DNA of 64,000 nt from Ilumatobacteraceae bacterium (lineage in GTDB: Bacteria; Actinomycetota; Acidimicrobiia; Acidimicrobiales; Ilumatobacteraceae), in contig JAGYKR010000004.1 in NCBI GenBank assembly GCA_018401375.1, forward strand, positions 1 through 64,000, given 5' to 3'. Of the stretch, positions 25,032-34,013 are shown in pieces. The notes below the pieces were generated by a model, which made no database searches, was not told the DNA's origin, and saw only the letters and a program-made list of their open reading frames with translations. Position 1 is the stretch's first letter; each line of letters begins with the position of its first letter. Made by a program: the position numbers and the translations under genes.

Positions 25032-25634
25032 ATGGCGCACCTTCGTTTCAGTTTCGGGACCATGGGGTCGGGTAAGAGCACGTTGGCTCTTCAGATCCAT
25101 CACAACATGGCCTCGCGCGATCTGTTCGGCTTGTTGCTGACCTGTTTGGACCGGGAGGGCCATCAGGTGACAAGTCGTCTCGGTCTGTCCTCCCCAGCCA
25201 TCCAAGTGGAAGCCGGTTTGGATCTGCACGCTGTAGCTCTCGCCCACTGGCCCCTGCATTATCTGGTGTGCGATGAGGTGCAGTTTTATTCGCCAGCCCA
25301 GTGCGATCAACTGGCCAAAGTGGTGGATGAACTCGATGTGGATGTGTTTGCGTTTGGCCTGATCACAGACTTTAGGGGCCGGCTGTTTGAAGGTACACGC
25401 CGCATGTTGGAACTCGCCGATGAACGGGTGCCACTTCAAGTGGAGGCCCGATGCTGGTGTGGGGTGCGAGCCACCCATAACGCACGGGTGGTAAACGGCA
25501 TAGTGGTCTATGAGGGCGAGACGGTTGTGGTGGGAGACACGAAAGACTCGTCCACTCCACCGTTGTTCGGCGACACGGTTCGCTACGAGTTGCTGTGTCG
25601 GCGTCACTTCGTGATCGGCGACCTTGGAGACTGA
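25032..25634 (+). CDS. tdk: Thymidine kinase (type II)
   Basis: 200 residues, the usual size. The P-loop is GTMGSGKST (9-17), the Walker B-like segment is VCDEVQFY (79-86), and FGLITDFRGRLFEG (108-121) is the lasso/substrate region. The zinc site uses C141, C143, C189 and H192. The first pair is CWC (CxC), where the standard enzyme has CxxC. The enzyme phosphorylates salvaged thymidine with ATP. The ATG lacks a ribosome site, and a TAGGGT box lies close upstream. A long antisense frame over this gene is a shadow. Confidence 0.92.
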   Translation: MAHLRFSFGTMGSGKSTLALQIHHNMASRDLFGLLLTCLDREGHQVTSRLGLSSPAIQVEAGLDLHAVALAHWPLHYLVCDEVQFYSPAQCDQLAKVVDELDVDVFAFGLITDFRGRLFEGTRRMLELADERVPLQVEARCWCGVRATHNARVVNGIVVYEGETVVVGDTKDSSTPPLFGDTVRYELLCRRHFVIGDLGD

Positions 25635-25650
25635 TTCAGTTGCCGTTTAG

Positions 25651-26919
25651 TTAGGCCCAGGAGCACTCGAGGCGCTTGATGCCGTTGATGAAGTTGCTCT
25701 GCAGATAGGCCGGCTCACCGGTGATCCGCATGGTCGGCATGCGGCGTCGCAATTCGTCAAAGATCACTGAAATCTCGCGACGAGCGAGGTTCGCGCCCAG
25801 ACAGAAGTGAGGCCCTCCAGCTCCGAATCCCACCTGTTGGGGCTGAAGGGAGCGGGTGACATCAAAGGCTTCTGGGTTCGTGAAGACCCGCTCGTCCCTA
25901 TTCGCTGCTCCGTAGAACATGACCACCTTGTCGCCTGCGGATAACTTCTGGCCAGCGAGTTCGGTATCGGTGGTGACTGTGCGACGGAAATGGATGACTG
26001 GTGCGGAGAAGCGCACGATTTCTTCCACGGCGGTACGGGTGTGAGTTTCGAAATCCCCGAACCACAGGTCGCGCTGATCGGGGAAGTCGGTGAGTGCTTT
26101 CATCCCGTGACTGATTGCGTTTCGGGTGGTTTCGTTACCGGCCACCACCAGCAAGATGAAAAAGGATCCGAACTCTTGGGAGCTGAGTTGTTCTCCGTCC
26201 ACCTCGGCGTTCATCATCACTGAGGTGATGTCGTCGGTCGGGTGGGATCGCCTGCTCTCGCCGAGTTCCTGGGCGTACTGGAACATCTCGAGCGCAGCGG
26301 TCATCAAGTTCTCGTAACTCCCGCCGAAATCAGGGTCACCGGCACCGAGGATCGTGTTCGTCCAGTGGAAAACTTTGGAGTAGTCCTCGGCGGGGATCCC
26401 CATCATGTCGCAGATCACTTCAAGAGGGAGCGCTGCCGCCACGTTCTCCACGAAGTCGCAGGATTTGTCGGGGAACTCGCGCAACAAGCGATCGACGATG
26501 GTGCGCGCCTTCTCCGTGACGAAACCCTCTACCCGCGCCACCTCTTTCGGGGTGAAGCCTTTGGAGACGATGGACCGCATTCGGAAATGCTTCGGGTCGT
26601 CCATGTTGATCATGGACCCGAAGAACTCGTTCATCTCCTGGGGGAGATCACCGATGTTTGAGCCGTGCCCGGAGCAAAAGACCTGCGGGTTACGGCTCAC
26701 CGTCCATGCATCTTCGTGGCGGGTCACCGCGAAGTATCCCGGCCCCGGCGGGAACGGATACCCCTCGATGACGCGCTCAGCGAAGAAGGGGAGGCCGGGC
26801 TGATCACGCAAGGTGCGATAGGCGCCGTGACGCCAGTTGCGGTCAGCTAACCAAAACTCCAAAGAAGATAGATCGATTTCGCTCATATCGACGGAGGTGG
26901 TGACATTGGACACAGACAT
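25651..26919 (-). CDS. Cytochrome P450, CYP125/CYP142-like
   Basis: 422 residues from the ATG at 26919, chosen because a TACCCT box ends 6 bases upstream; a GTG lies two codons further up. Numbering from the GTG, the I-helix has AGNETTRN (262-269), ExxR is in EEIVRF (301-306), and the heme loop is FGAGGPHFCLGANLARRE with Cys375. The motifs SMINMDDPKHFRMRSIVSKG and NFINGIKRLECSW resemble steroid side-chain hydroxylases of the CYP125/142 group, although the substrate is not certain. Such enzymes need a ferredoxin and reductase, not encoded nearby. It is divergent from a small unknown gene. Confidence 0.9.
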   Translation of the reverse strand: MSVSNVTTSVDMSEIDLSSLEFWLADRNWRHGAYRTLRDQPGLPFFAERVIEGYPFPPGPGYFAVTRHEDAWTVSRNPQVFCSGHGSNIGDLPQEMNEFFGSMINMDDPKHFRMRSIVSKGFTPKEVARVEGFVTEKARTIVDRLLREFPDKSCDFVENVAAALPLEVICDMMGIPAEDYSKVFHWTNTILGAGDPDFGGSYENLMTAALEMFQYAQELGESRRSHPTDDITSVMMNAEVDGEQLSSQEFGSFFILLVVAGNETTRNAISHGMKALTDFPDQRDLWFGDFETHTRTAVEEIVRFSAPVIHFRRTVTTDTELAGQKLSAGDKVVMFYGAANRDERVFTNPEAFDVTRSLQPQQVGFGAGGPHFCLGANLARREISVIFDELRRRMPTMRITGEPAYLQSNFINGIKRLECSWA

Positions 26920-26925
26920 ATACAC

Positions 26926-26931
26926 AGGGTA
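26926..26931 (-). promoter_or_regulatory. Putative -10 box (TACCCT) of the P450 gene
   Basis: On the minus strand TACCCT ends 6 bases before the ATG at 26919. No ribosome site is present. Confidence 0.35.
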
Positions 26932-26965
26932 CGTCCCTATCGCCCTGATCTGTGCGATCTTCGTC

Positions 26966-26971
26966 TACTTT
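26966..26971 (+). promoter_or_regulatory. Putative -10 box (TACTTT) of a small unknown gene
   Basis: TACTTT ends 6 bases before the ATG at 26978. Together with the minus-strand box at 26926-26931 it makes a compact divergent promoter pair. Confidence 0.35.
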
Positions 26972-26977
26972 GAAACC

Positions 26978-27322
26978 ATGAGCGATGATGTGCCAGGCGG
27001 GGCCGATCCAATATTCGAACCAATATCCGGACCAGCAAACGAGCCGGTAACCGAGTTCACCTTCTTCGTTGACGCTGAGTTGTACATGATGAATGGCGGC
27101 GAACTGGCCGCCACCGAGGAGGATCTCCACGCTGCGGGCGTGCACAGCGTGGACATTCCCGTTGAGTACGGACTCGATCTCGGAGAACGCATCCCGGTCC
27201 GGGTGCGAGCCACCGGGCATGGTCTGCGGTTCTATTCCCGTTTGCTCGGGGTTCGTGATCCACTGCAACTCGAGGAACTCGACCGAGTCATCGCCGCAGT
27301 GCTTGCCCGAAACTCTGGGTAA
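26978..27322 (+). CDS. Hypothetical protein, 114 residues
   Basis: I do not recognise the family. The ATG at 26978 follows a TACTTT box by 6 bases; the frame stays open upstream to 26837, but that part lies over the divergent P450 gene. The protein is acidic, without signal peptide or membrane helix. The first 25 residues are low-complexity (Pro, Asp, Glu), followed by a likely compact beta-rich domain: VTEFTFFVDAELYMMNGGEL and RIPVRVRATGHGLRFYSRLL. The context gives no functional clue. Confidence 0.6.
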   Translation: MSDDVPGGADPIFEPISGPANEPVTEFTFFVDAELYMMNGGELAATEEDLHAAGVHSVDIPVEYGLDLGERIPVRVRATGHGLRFYSRLLGVRDPLQLEELDRVIAAVLARNSG

Positions 27323-27381
27323 GTGATCACTGGTAAATGATTCGGGGATTGACCTAACAATGACATGACAGGATCGGCCAC

Positions 27382-28545
27382 ATGACGCAGTCAGTGAGTA
27401 CCAATGGAGGCGATCCGATCCCGCTGGTCCTGACAGCAGACGAGCGCGCGGCGGTGCGTGCTTTTCTGCAGCGTTCCGAGGTTCGATTATCTACTTTGCA
27501 TCGCGTGGCGACAGCGTTACTTTCTGGCGCCGGCTTGGTGGTGTTGCTACCGGCTATTGAACGAGATGCGGTAGCAGTGGTGTTGCGGGCATTGACCCAG
27601 GAGTTGACCCAGGAGTTGACCTGGGTCAGATCAACTCTGGTGGCAGCGGTCGTTGTGGTGCTCGCACTTCCGCTTTTCGCGCTGTGGATGTTGCTGCGCG
27701 AATTAACCAGGTTCTATTTCCATTCCCATCATGTCGAAGTTGACGTCGATGTTGATGTCGGACGCGGCTCCGAAGGGTCGCGGGTGTTCATCCCCCGTTT
27801 CACCTTGACCGGTTTACGCCTGCCCACAGATGAGCTTGGAGCATCAGCTGGTGTCGCCCTTCGGCAGATGCGCGAACAACCCGAGATCCATGAACTCTTG
27901 GTCCCGGCCAAGGACTCCACCCGGGCCCGAATCGACCGCCAGTTGGCGGCCTACTCTCAGGCGGGTGGCAGCGATCAGGTGCGCGTTGAAGGCCTTTTGA
28001 AGCTGGTCGCCACACGAGATCGCGGTTTACTTGAAGAGGCTGCGAAAGTGGAAGCAGGGATGGCGCGCCATCTGCTGCGGCTCCAGGCCATCGTGCTGCG
28101 GTATGTGAAAGCTCTCCTCGTGTTCGTGGTGACCGCCGTGGTGATCTTTGCCGCAGCAGCAATCACGGGAGCCTCAATCGAGGATCAGGGCGCCTTGTCG
28201 CCGGCCCGATTGGTAGCAATCGCACTGCTGGTGGCGCTGTGGGCCCCGGTGATCGCCACGGTTGCCGCCACCCCGGTGCGTTGGGTGGAAGGGCTGTTGC
28301 GAGCCGAAGGCGCCCGGGCGACGTCGGTGGCGGCAGACCCCGAGTTAACCCAGATGGAGCGGGTGGTCATGGGGTTTTCCAGCCTCGGATGGGTTTTGGC
28401 GTTTCTCGCACTGCTCGGTCTCTGGGCGGACGACGACCCCTTTGGCGCTCAGCCGGTGGTCACCGGGATCGTCGTTGTTGCGACTGGAGGAGCTCAGATC
28501 GCTGCGGTGTGGCGCTGGCGTCAACGGTCCCGGGTGGCGCGCTGA
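27382..28545 (+). CDS. Hypothetical integral membrane protein
   Basis: 387 residues, family not recognised. Two hydrophobic segments lie near 37-55 and 80-105, then a soluble stretch (about 110-235), then a paired helical segment around 240-262 and 272-300, and two more helices at about 330-350 and 360-380. The first loop contains a 12-base tandem duplication (27592-27615) encoding repeated LTQE, and the soluble part contains a run of Val-Asp repeats near residue 118. The start is ATG. It is followed by the thiolase gene with its own putative promoter. The function is unknown. Confidence 0.7.
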   Translation: MTQSVSTNGGDPIPLVLTADERAAVRAFLQRSEVRLSTLHRVATALLSGAGLVVLLPAIERDAVAVVLRALTQELTQELTWVRSTLVAAVVVVLALPLFALWMLLRELTRFYFHSHHVEVDVDVDVGRGSEGSRVFIPRFTLTGLRLPTDELGASAGVALRQMREQPEIHELLVPAKDSTRARIDRQLAAYSQAGGSDQVRVEGLLKLVATRDRGLLEEAAKVEAGMARHLLRLQAIVLRYVKALLVFVVTAVVIFAAAAITGASIEDQGALSPARLVAIALLVALWAPVIATVAATPVRWVEGLLRAEGARATSVAADPELTQMERVVMGFSSLGWVLAFLALLGLWADDDPFGAQPVVTGIVVVATGGAQIAAVWRWRQRSRVAR

Positions 28546-28593
28546 GATTTGGGTCACAGCATCGCGCTGGCTACCCTGCGATTATCCATCAAC

Positions 28594-28622
28594 TTGTCTG
28601 GCAGTGTCGTGTGAGACATATC
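28594..28622 (+). promoter_or_regulatory. Putative promoter of the thiolase gene
   Basis: TTGTCT (28594-28599) and CATATC (28617-28622) are separated by 17 bases, and the ATG at 28655 follows 32 bases later behind GAGAGG. The spacing is ideal; the hexamers are approximate. Confidence 0.35.
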
Positions 28623-28654
28623 TGTCCGAGACAGAAAACCTGTGAGAGGTAGTC

Positions 28655-29857
28655 ATGCCCGAAGCCGTGATTGTTGCAACCGCCCGGAGTCCGATTGGCC
28701 GTGCGGTCAAGGGTTCTTTGATCAGCCTGCGTCCCGACGATATGTCCGCCCAGATCGTGAGGGCTCTGATGGCGAAGGTGCCTCAGGTCAAGCCCTCTGA
28801 TGTTGAGGACTTGATCATGGGCGTCGGCCAGCCCGCCGGCGAGGCTGGCTTCAACATCGCCCGGGTGACCGCAGTGCTCGCCGGGCTTGAAGGTGTCCCT
28901 GGCGTGACCGTTAACCGTTACTGCTCCTCCAGCCTGCAGACCATTCGGATGGCCGCTCATGCGATCCGTTCGGGTGAAGGTGATTGCTTTATTGCTGCTG
29001 GTGTAGAGGCTGTGAGCCGCTACGGGTCCGGCGCAAGCGACACCGCACCCAACCCGTTGTTCCTTGCCCCGGGTGAGCGCACCGCCCTGCGGTCCCAAGG
29101 TGGTCAGCCCACCTGGAGCCCGCCTGCCGGTCTGCCCGACATGTACATCGCAATGGGCCAGACCGCCGAGAACGTGCGTGAGGTGGAAGGCGTGACCCGC
29201 CAGGAGATGGACGAGTTCGCCGCCCGCAGCCAGCAGCGGGCCGTGGCCAATGTGGAGAATGGCTTCTTCGCCGATGAGATCACTCCGCTGACCTTGCCCG
29301 ACGGCACCGTGGTCTCTACTGATGATGGCCCCCGTGCCGGCACCACCGCCGAGGGCCTGTCTGGCCTTAAGCCGGTGTTTCGTCCCGATGGAGAAATCAC
29401 CGCCGGCAACGCCTGCCCGCTCAATGACGGTGCGGCCGCAGTGATGGTGATGAGCGACACCTTGGCCAAGAAACTCGGTCTCACCCCGTTGGCCCGAGTG
29501 GTGTCCTCTGGCGTTTCGGCACTGGACCCAGAGATCATGGGTCTCGGCCCCATTGAGGCCAGCCGTCAGGCTTTGGCTCGCGCCGGAATGACCATCGATC
29601 AGATCGATCTCGCGGAGATCAACGAGGCGTTTGCTGCTCAGGTGATCCCGTCGGCAAAGCATCTCGGCATCCCGATGGACAAGCTGAACATCCATGGTGG
29701 GGGCATTGCTCTCGGCCACCCGTTCGGTATGACTGGCGCCCGGATCATGACCACCTTGATCCACGGTCTGCAGGTCACCGACGGCCAGTATGGCCTTGAG
29801 ACCATGTGTGTTGGTGGCGGCCAGGGTATGGCGATGATCGTGGAGCGTCTCTCCTGA
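28655..29857 (+). CDS. Acetyl-CoA C-acyltransferase (thiolase)
   Basis: 400 residues, full length for the family. The nucleophilic Cys90 is in NRYCSSSLQT; the C-terminal half has EINEAFAAQ, GGGIALGHPFGMTGAR (His) and MCVGGGQGMAM (general acid/base Cys). It catalyses thiolytic cleavage of 3-ketoacyl-CoA in beta-oxidation or the reverse condensation. It has its own ribosome site (GAGAGGTAGTC-ATG) and a strong bidirectional hairpin 60 bases after the stop, so it is probably a single-gene transcript. Degradative fadA function is likely given the many acyl-CoA enzymes nearby. Confidence 0.92.
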   Translation: MPEAVIVATARSPIGRAVKGSLISLRPDDMSAQIVRALMAKVPQVKPSDVEDLIMGVGQPAGEAGFNIARVTAVLAGLEGVPGVTVNRYCSSSLQTIRMAAHAIRSGEGDCFIAAGVEAVSRYGSGASDTAPNPLFLAPGERTALRSQGGQPTWSPPAGLPDMYIAMGQTAENVREVEGVTRQEMDEFAARSQQRAVANVENGFFADEITPLTLPDGTVVSTDDGPRAGTTAEGLSGLKPVFRPDGEITAGNACPLNDGAAAVMVMSDTLAKKLGLTPLARVVSSGVSALDPEIMGLGPIEASRQALARAGMTIDQIDLAEINEAFAAQVIPSAKHLGIPMDKLNIHGGGIALGHPFGMTGARIMTTLIHGLQVTDGQYGLETMCVGGGQGMAMIVERLS

Positions 29858-29916
29858 AATCCGCCCGGTCAGTTGCCTGACCGAATCGCTACAAAGCACA
29901 CCGTGATTGTGAAAAT

Positions 29917-29955
29917 GAGAGAGGGGGTGGGCCGTGCAGGCCCACCCCCTCTCTC
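29917..29955. terminator. Strong bidirectional terminator hairpin
   Basis: A perfect 17-base-pair stem (29917-29933 with 29939-29955) closes a 5-base loop GTGCA. It sits between two convergent transcription units (thiolase, plus strand; osmoprotectant transporter operon, minus strand) and would serve both. Flanking T/A tracts are short. Confidence 0.85.
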
Positions 29956-29980
29956 GCGTAATGACGCGGGTTTCAGGTGA

Positions 29981-31027
29981 TCAGCTGATCAGGCCCTGAT
30001 CGCGCAGGAAGGTTTGGGCTACCTCCCTGGGGTCCAGTCCATCAGCAGAAACCTGGCGGTTGAGTTCCGCCATCGTCACATTGTCGAGAGGCTTCAAAAT
30101 GGTCTCGACCAGAGCTTGGAATGCCTCGGGTGCCTGTTGGTACACGCTGTCAGGCAGGGTCAACGAGACGTTGTACAAGATGTTGATGCCCGGGTCATCG
30201 AGCACTTCGAGGCCGAGTGCGGCAATCCGCCCATCGGTGGTGAAGATCTCTCCAAAGGTGCAGTTGCCGTTCGCGGTCTCTTGATAGATCACGCCCACTT
30301 CCAAGATTTCGATTTGGGCGTCAGGGATCTGGAAGTCGGTGGCGGTCTCAAACAGCACGAGTCCGTCGGGACGGTTGGGATACTCGGTTTCCATGCAGAC
30401 GACCGCATCAGCATTAGCTGCCACATAATCGGCCATACCCTGCAAATCCAACCCGGTAGCTGGACCGTCACCGGCGGTCGCAAAGCCGTAGGTGTTATTG
30501 AACGGAGACACCCCGAGCCAGCGAATCTGATTCTCCTCGAGGTCACCCACGCATACTCCGGTGCTCAGTTCTTCGCGATCAAAGCTCGGGTCCTCTTGTC
30601 CGAGATGAACGGTCCAACCGGTGCCGTTGTACTCCCAGTAGGCATCGATCTCATTGGCTAACAAGGCATCACGGTTCACGACCGTGCCGCCGAGGTTGAC
30701 GTTGTTCACGGTGGCGCCACCGCCGGCTTCGATGCCAGCGATCAACAACTCGCTGAGCACGAACTGCTCAACGAAATCTTTTGAGCCGACATTGACGGTG
30801 ATCCCGGAGAAGTCGAGTTCCTCGAGTGAGGTGACGGAGGCATCCGGGCCGAACATGGTGGTGCATTCGGCGGCAACACCACCGTTGTCGCCACCGTTGG
30901 CGGGCGCCGTGGTGTCAGCGGAGCCGTTGTCGTCACCTCCGCATGCGGCTGCGACCAGTGTGATCGCTGCAAGACCGGCGACCAATTTCTTGGACCTAGC
31001 AAGGTTCTTCATTGGTAATGATTTCAT
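29981..31027 (-). CDS. Glycine betaine/choline-type ABC transporter, substrate-binding lipoprotein
   Basis: 348 residues from the ATG at 31027 (GGGGAG 12 bases upstream); an in-frame extension to 31774 only shadows the permease gene. The signal peptide ends in LVAAAC with lipidated Cys29, followed by a Gly/Asp/Asn/Thr-rich linker. The mature domain belongs to the OpuAC/ProX-like group: VNVGSKDFVEQFVLSELLIA, DAYWEYNGTGW and GLEVLDDPGINI. It captures quaternary-ammonium osmoprotectants outside the membrane for the permeases encoded just upstream. It is the last gene of the operon, before the bidirectional terminator; the 83-base gap before it is the longest in the operon. Confidence 0.88.
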   Translation of the reverse strand: MKSLPMKNLARSKKLVAGLAAITLVAAACGGDDNGSADTTAPANGGDNGGVAAECTTMFGPDASVTSLEELDFSGITVNVGSKDFVEQFVLSELLIAGIEAGGGATVNNVNLGGTVVNRDALLANEIDAYWEYNGTGWTVHLGQEDPSFDREELSTGVCVGDLEENQIRWLGVSPFNNTYGFATAGDGPATGLDLQGMADYVAANADAVVCMETEYPNRPDGLVLFETATDFQIPDAQIEILEVGVIYQETANGNCTFGEIFTTDGRIAALGLEVLDDPGINILYNVSLTLPDSVYQQAPEAFQALVETILKPLDNVTMAELNRQVSADGLDPREVAQTFLRDQGLIS

Positions 31028-31110
31028 GTGGAGTTTTTCTCCCCTTTGTGATTGTGGTTCTGATCTCAAGGCGCGACCGTCAATCGGTGCCCGACCGCAC
31101 GTGTGACGGT

Positions 31111-31851
31111 TCATAGACCCCGGGGACGCAATGCCTTTTCGATCAACGCGGCCAGCCAGTCGACTGACAGCGCAACCAGCGCGGTAAGGCCCGCGCCGGT
31201 CACCAACACAAGATCTCGGCTGAGGCCGATCCCTGCGTTGATGGTGGCACCGAGTCCGCCACCACCGATCAGGAAGGCCAGAGTGGCCATCCCTACGGTG
31301 ATGACGAGTGCGGTGCGGATTCCCGCCAAGATCACCGGCACAGCGAGAGGAATCTCGATCTGTCGGAGCACATGACGGCGAGTGAGACCCATACCTCGTC
31401 CAGCTTCGATAACCGCTGAATCCACCTGATCGAGACCAACCATGGTGTTGCGGATCACTGGTAACAAGGTGAACAAAGTGAGCGCCCAGATCGTGGTCCA
31501 TTGACCACGTCCGAGCCATGCGAAGGCGAGCACCAATAAGCCGAAGGCTGGGATCGCTTGGCCAGAGGTGGCCACTGCGAGCACCGGACCACCGAATCGG
31601 CGATAGCGAGGCCGTGTCAACACAATCCCGAGGGGTACGGCGATCAGCACAGTGAAGGCGGTAGCCCAAAATGTGATCGAGAGGTGCTGCTCGAGTTGGG
31701 GTCGCAGGTTTCGGCTCCAGTCCAGGGCTCGGCGATCCTGGAAGATTTTGTCGGCGCGCTGATAGTTCACCCACAGGGCCAGTGCCCCAAGGCTGATGAG
31801 CAGTGGGGTAACGAGCAGAGCCAGATTGGACCGGAGGCGCATGACCAACAT
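31111..31851 (-). CDS. Osmoprotectant-type ABC transporter permease
   Basis: 246 residues with about five to six membrane helices. The cytoplasmic EAA loop, which contacts the ATPase, is IEAGRGMGLTRRHVLRQIEI. The start ATG follows the ATPase stop codon directly, so the two are coupled. Together with the other permease (33099-34013) it would form the heterodimeric channel, as in the OpuC/ProU-like two-permease systems. It is tightly packed in the operon order permease, ATPase, permease, binding protein. Confidence 0.88.
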   Translation of the reverse strand: MLVMRLRSNLALLVTPLLISLGALALWVNYQRADKIFQDRRALDWSRNLRPQLEQHLSITFWATAFTVLIAVPLGIVLTRPRYRRFGGPVLAVATSGQAIPAFGLLVLAFAWLGRGQWTTIWALTLFTLLPVIRNTMVGLDQVDSAVIEAGRGMGLTRRHVLRQIEIPLAVPVILAGIRTALVITVGMATLAFLIGGGGLGATINAGIGLSRDLVLVTGAGLTALVALSVDWLAALIEKALRPRGL

Positions 31852-33102
31852 CTACTGCGACCTGTTTTCGACAGCGAGTAGGTCGTAGTGCTTCTTAGCT
31901 TCAGCCCGCATCCGCTTCAACACATCGGCGAGGCGTTCCACATCGAGGATCCCGAGGAACCGACCCTGATTGTCCACAACACAGGCCTGGCCGGCATTGG
32001 ATAACAACATTTCCTCGAGCGCATCATGCAAGGTGGCGTTGGTCGGTACTTTGGCTCGCACGGTGACGCCGTGGCGAGTGATATCAAAATCGGCCCGGGC
32101 CAGATGCTCGCTGCCCACCCATCGCGCTGGTCGCCGTTCGGCGTCGAGGACCAGCATCCACTTTTCCTCCGAAGCATCAAATGCAGCCCGAGTTTCTTGC
32201 GCAGTAGCGCTGACTTCCACAACCGCAAAACTGTCGGCGAGTTGGATGTCGCGGACTCGCTCGAAGTTGAGGCCCTTCAAAGTAGAACCTGATCCAATGA
32301 AATCGCTCACGAAGTCATCCACCGGATAGGCGAGGATCCGCTCGGGGGTGTCGAACTGGGCAATCCTCGATTGATCACCCAAGATCGCGATCCGGTCACC
32401 CATTTTGATTGCTTCGTCGATGTCGTGGGTGACGAACACGATTGTCTTCTTGAGTTCAGACTGCAGTCGGAGGAACTCATTTTGTAAACGGTCGCGGGTG
32501 ATCGGATCGATTGCCCCGAAAGGCTCATCCATCAACAACACGTCAGGGTCAGCACCGAGTGCCCGAGCCACACCGACGCGTTGGGCTTGGCCGCCGGAGA
32601 GTTCTTTCGGGTAGCGATCGCGGTAGATCGATGGGTCGAGTCCGGTGAGTTCTAAAAGTTCGTCTACCCGGGCTCGGATTGTGTTTTTGTCCCAGCCAAG
32701 AAGTTGAGGCACGGTTGCGATGTTTTGAGCGATGGTGTGGTGAGGGAAGAGGCCAACTTGTTGGATCACGTATCCGATTCGGCGTCGAAGCAGATCTGGG
32801 TTCACCTCGGTGACGTCTTCTCCATCAAAGATGATCCGTCCAGATGACGGTTCAATCATCCGGTTAATCAAACGCAAGGTGGTGCTTTTGCCGCATCCAG
32901 ACGGCCCGACAAGAACCAGAATCTCCCCGCGGGGAATCTCGAGGTCTAACTCGGCAACAGCGGGGACCTCGGTCCCCGGGTACACCTTGGAGACATGTTC
33001 GAGTCTGATCATCACGTCACGTGACGCGTCATCGGTTTCGGCCGGAGTCGCGGCAGAGGGGGCAGCGGTAACCGAGGCTGGGCTGGTGGCAAAACTAGTC
33101 AT
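31852..33102 (-). CDS. Osmoprotectant-type ABC transporter ATPase with CBS domains
   Basis: 416 residues from the ATG at 33102, which overlaps the stop of the upstream permease (ATGA); upstream frame sequence is shadow. The ATPase domain has Walker A GPSGCGKST, the signature LSGGQAQRVGVARAL and Walker B VLLMDEPFGAID with a downstream switch His (VTHDIDEA). The C-terminal 140 residues form a pair of CBS modules (EKWMLVLDAERRPARWVG, QACVVDNQGRFLGILDVE), which in OpuA sense ionic strength or nucleotides. It powers uptake of betaine-like solutes. A 30-residue Ala/Ser/Thr-rich N-terminal extension precedes the ATPase. Confidence 0.9.
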   Translation of the reverse strand: MTSFATSPASVTAAPSAATPAETDDASRDVMIRLEHVSKVYPGTEVPAVAELDLEIPRGEILVLVGPSGCGKSTTLRLINRMIEPSSGRIIFDGEDVTEVNPDLLRRRIGYVIQQVGLFPHHTIAQNIATVPQLLGWDKNTIRARVDELLELTGLDPSIYRDRYPKELSGGQAQRVGVARALGADPDVLLMDEPFGAIDPITRDRLQNEFLRLQSELKKTIVFVTHDIDEAIKMGDRIAILGDQSRIAQFDTPERILAYPVDDFVSDFIGSGSTLKGLNFERVRDIQLADSFAVVEVSATAQETRAAFDASEEKWMLVLDAERRPARWVGSEHLARADFDITRHGVTVRAKVPTNATLHDALEEMLLSNAGQACVVDNQGRFLGILDVERLADVLKRMRAEAKKHYDLLAVENRSQ

Positions 33103-34013
33103 GATCGAAGTCCCTTGGAGATGGTGAGTTTGCGAAGGAGCGCGAAACCGGCGTCCACGAGTAAGGCCAGCAATACGGTGAAGACCACGCCGGTCCACAT
33201 CCGCTCAACCGAGGTGAGGTCGGGGAAGCGCTGCAACCCGTCTCGGATGTAGCCGCCGAGTCCAGATCCGCCCACCAAAGGGGCGATGGCCGCAATCCCG
33301 ATGTTGAGCAAGGTGGCCACTCGAATCCCGGTCAGGATGATCGGCCACGCCAAGGGCAATTCCACCCGGATCAGGCACTGGGACTTTGACAAACCCATTC
33401 CCCGGGCGGATTCGATAATCGCCCGGTCCACATCTTCAAGACCGATCACGGTGTTACGCAGAATCGGCAGGATCGAATACATCGTCAACGCAATGATCGG
33501 ACCGCGATCACCGATCCCAACCCCAGGCAGTGAGATGAATACCGCGAATAGAGCGAGCGAAGGGATCGTTAGAAAGATGCTGGCGGTGCCGAGAATCGGG
33601 CCGCGCAGTCGGGCCAGCCGATGAATGGTGACCCCGAGCAGAATGGAGATGACAGCGGCCCAAGCCATTGACATCGCCACCAGTTGCAGGTGATCCACCG
33701 TGTTCGTAAAGATCCTCGCAAAGCCCTCACGCTCGCTGATGAAACTCCACCAACTCGCATAGGCCGAAGTGTCGGCGAGTAAGCCCGGAAGGTTCCACAG
33801 ACCGCTCAGGAGCTGCCGAACTCCTCCGAAGACATCATTGTTCGCAGCGGTGTCGGCAAGAAACAGATACCACAACACCGCAGCGGCGCTGAGGGCCAAC
33901 AGGATGTTCTTGATCACCGGTTTTGGGGCAGGGGGCACCGCCTCCGTCGCCCCGGAATGAGCCTCATCAAGTTCCGACGGAGTCCTGGAATCTGGAGTCA
34001 TGATCTCGGTCAC
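33099..34013 (-). CDS. Osmoprotectant-type ABC transporter permease (first gene of operon)
   Basis: 304 residues. A polar N-terminus of about 35 residues is followed by six to seven membrane helices. The EAA loop is IIESARGMGLSKSQCLIRVE. It starts with a GTG whose last two bases belong to a TGA that closes a small upstream frame (GTGA), pointing to translational coupling with that frame. Its stop overlaps the ATPase start. It pairs with the second permease downstream. Confidence 0.88.
   Translation of the reverse strand: MTEIMTPDSRTPSELDEAHSGATEAVPPAPKPVIKNILLALSAAAVLWYLFLADTAANNDVFGGVRQLLSGLWNLPGLLADTSAYASWWSFISEREGFARIFTNTVDHLQLVAMSMAWAAVISILLGVTIHRLARLRGPILGTASIFLTIPSLALFAVFISLPGVGIGDRGPIIALTMYSILPILRNTVIGLEDVDRAIIESARGMGLSKSQCLIRVELPLAWPIILTGIRVATLLNIGIAAIAPLVGGSGLGGYIRDGLQRFPDLTSVERMWTGVVFTVLLALLVDAGFALLRKLTISKGLRS

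Noticed and set aside
24921-25607. 228-codon antisense frame over thymidine kinase
   Set aside because: The thymidine kinase has its complete motif set; the antisense product is not protein-like.
28589-29899. 436-codon antisense frame over the thiolase gene
   Set aside because: The thiolase on the plus strand has all active-site motifs; the antisense protein is His/Gly-rich with no recognisable domain, as expected for the mirror of a GC-rich gene.
31028-31774. N-terminal extension of the osmoprotectant-binding protein
   Set aside because: It lies over the permease gene in another frame and removes the lipoprotein signal from the N-terminus; the ATG at 31027 gives a normal lipoprotein.
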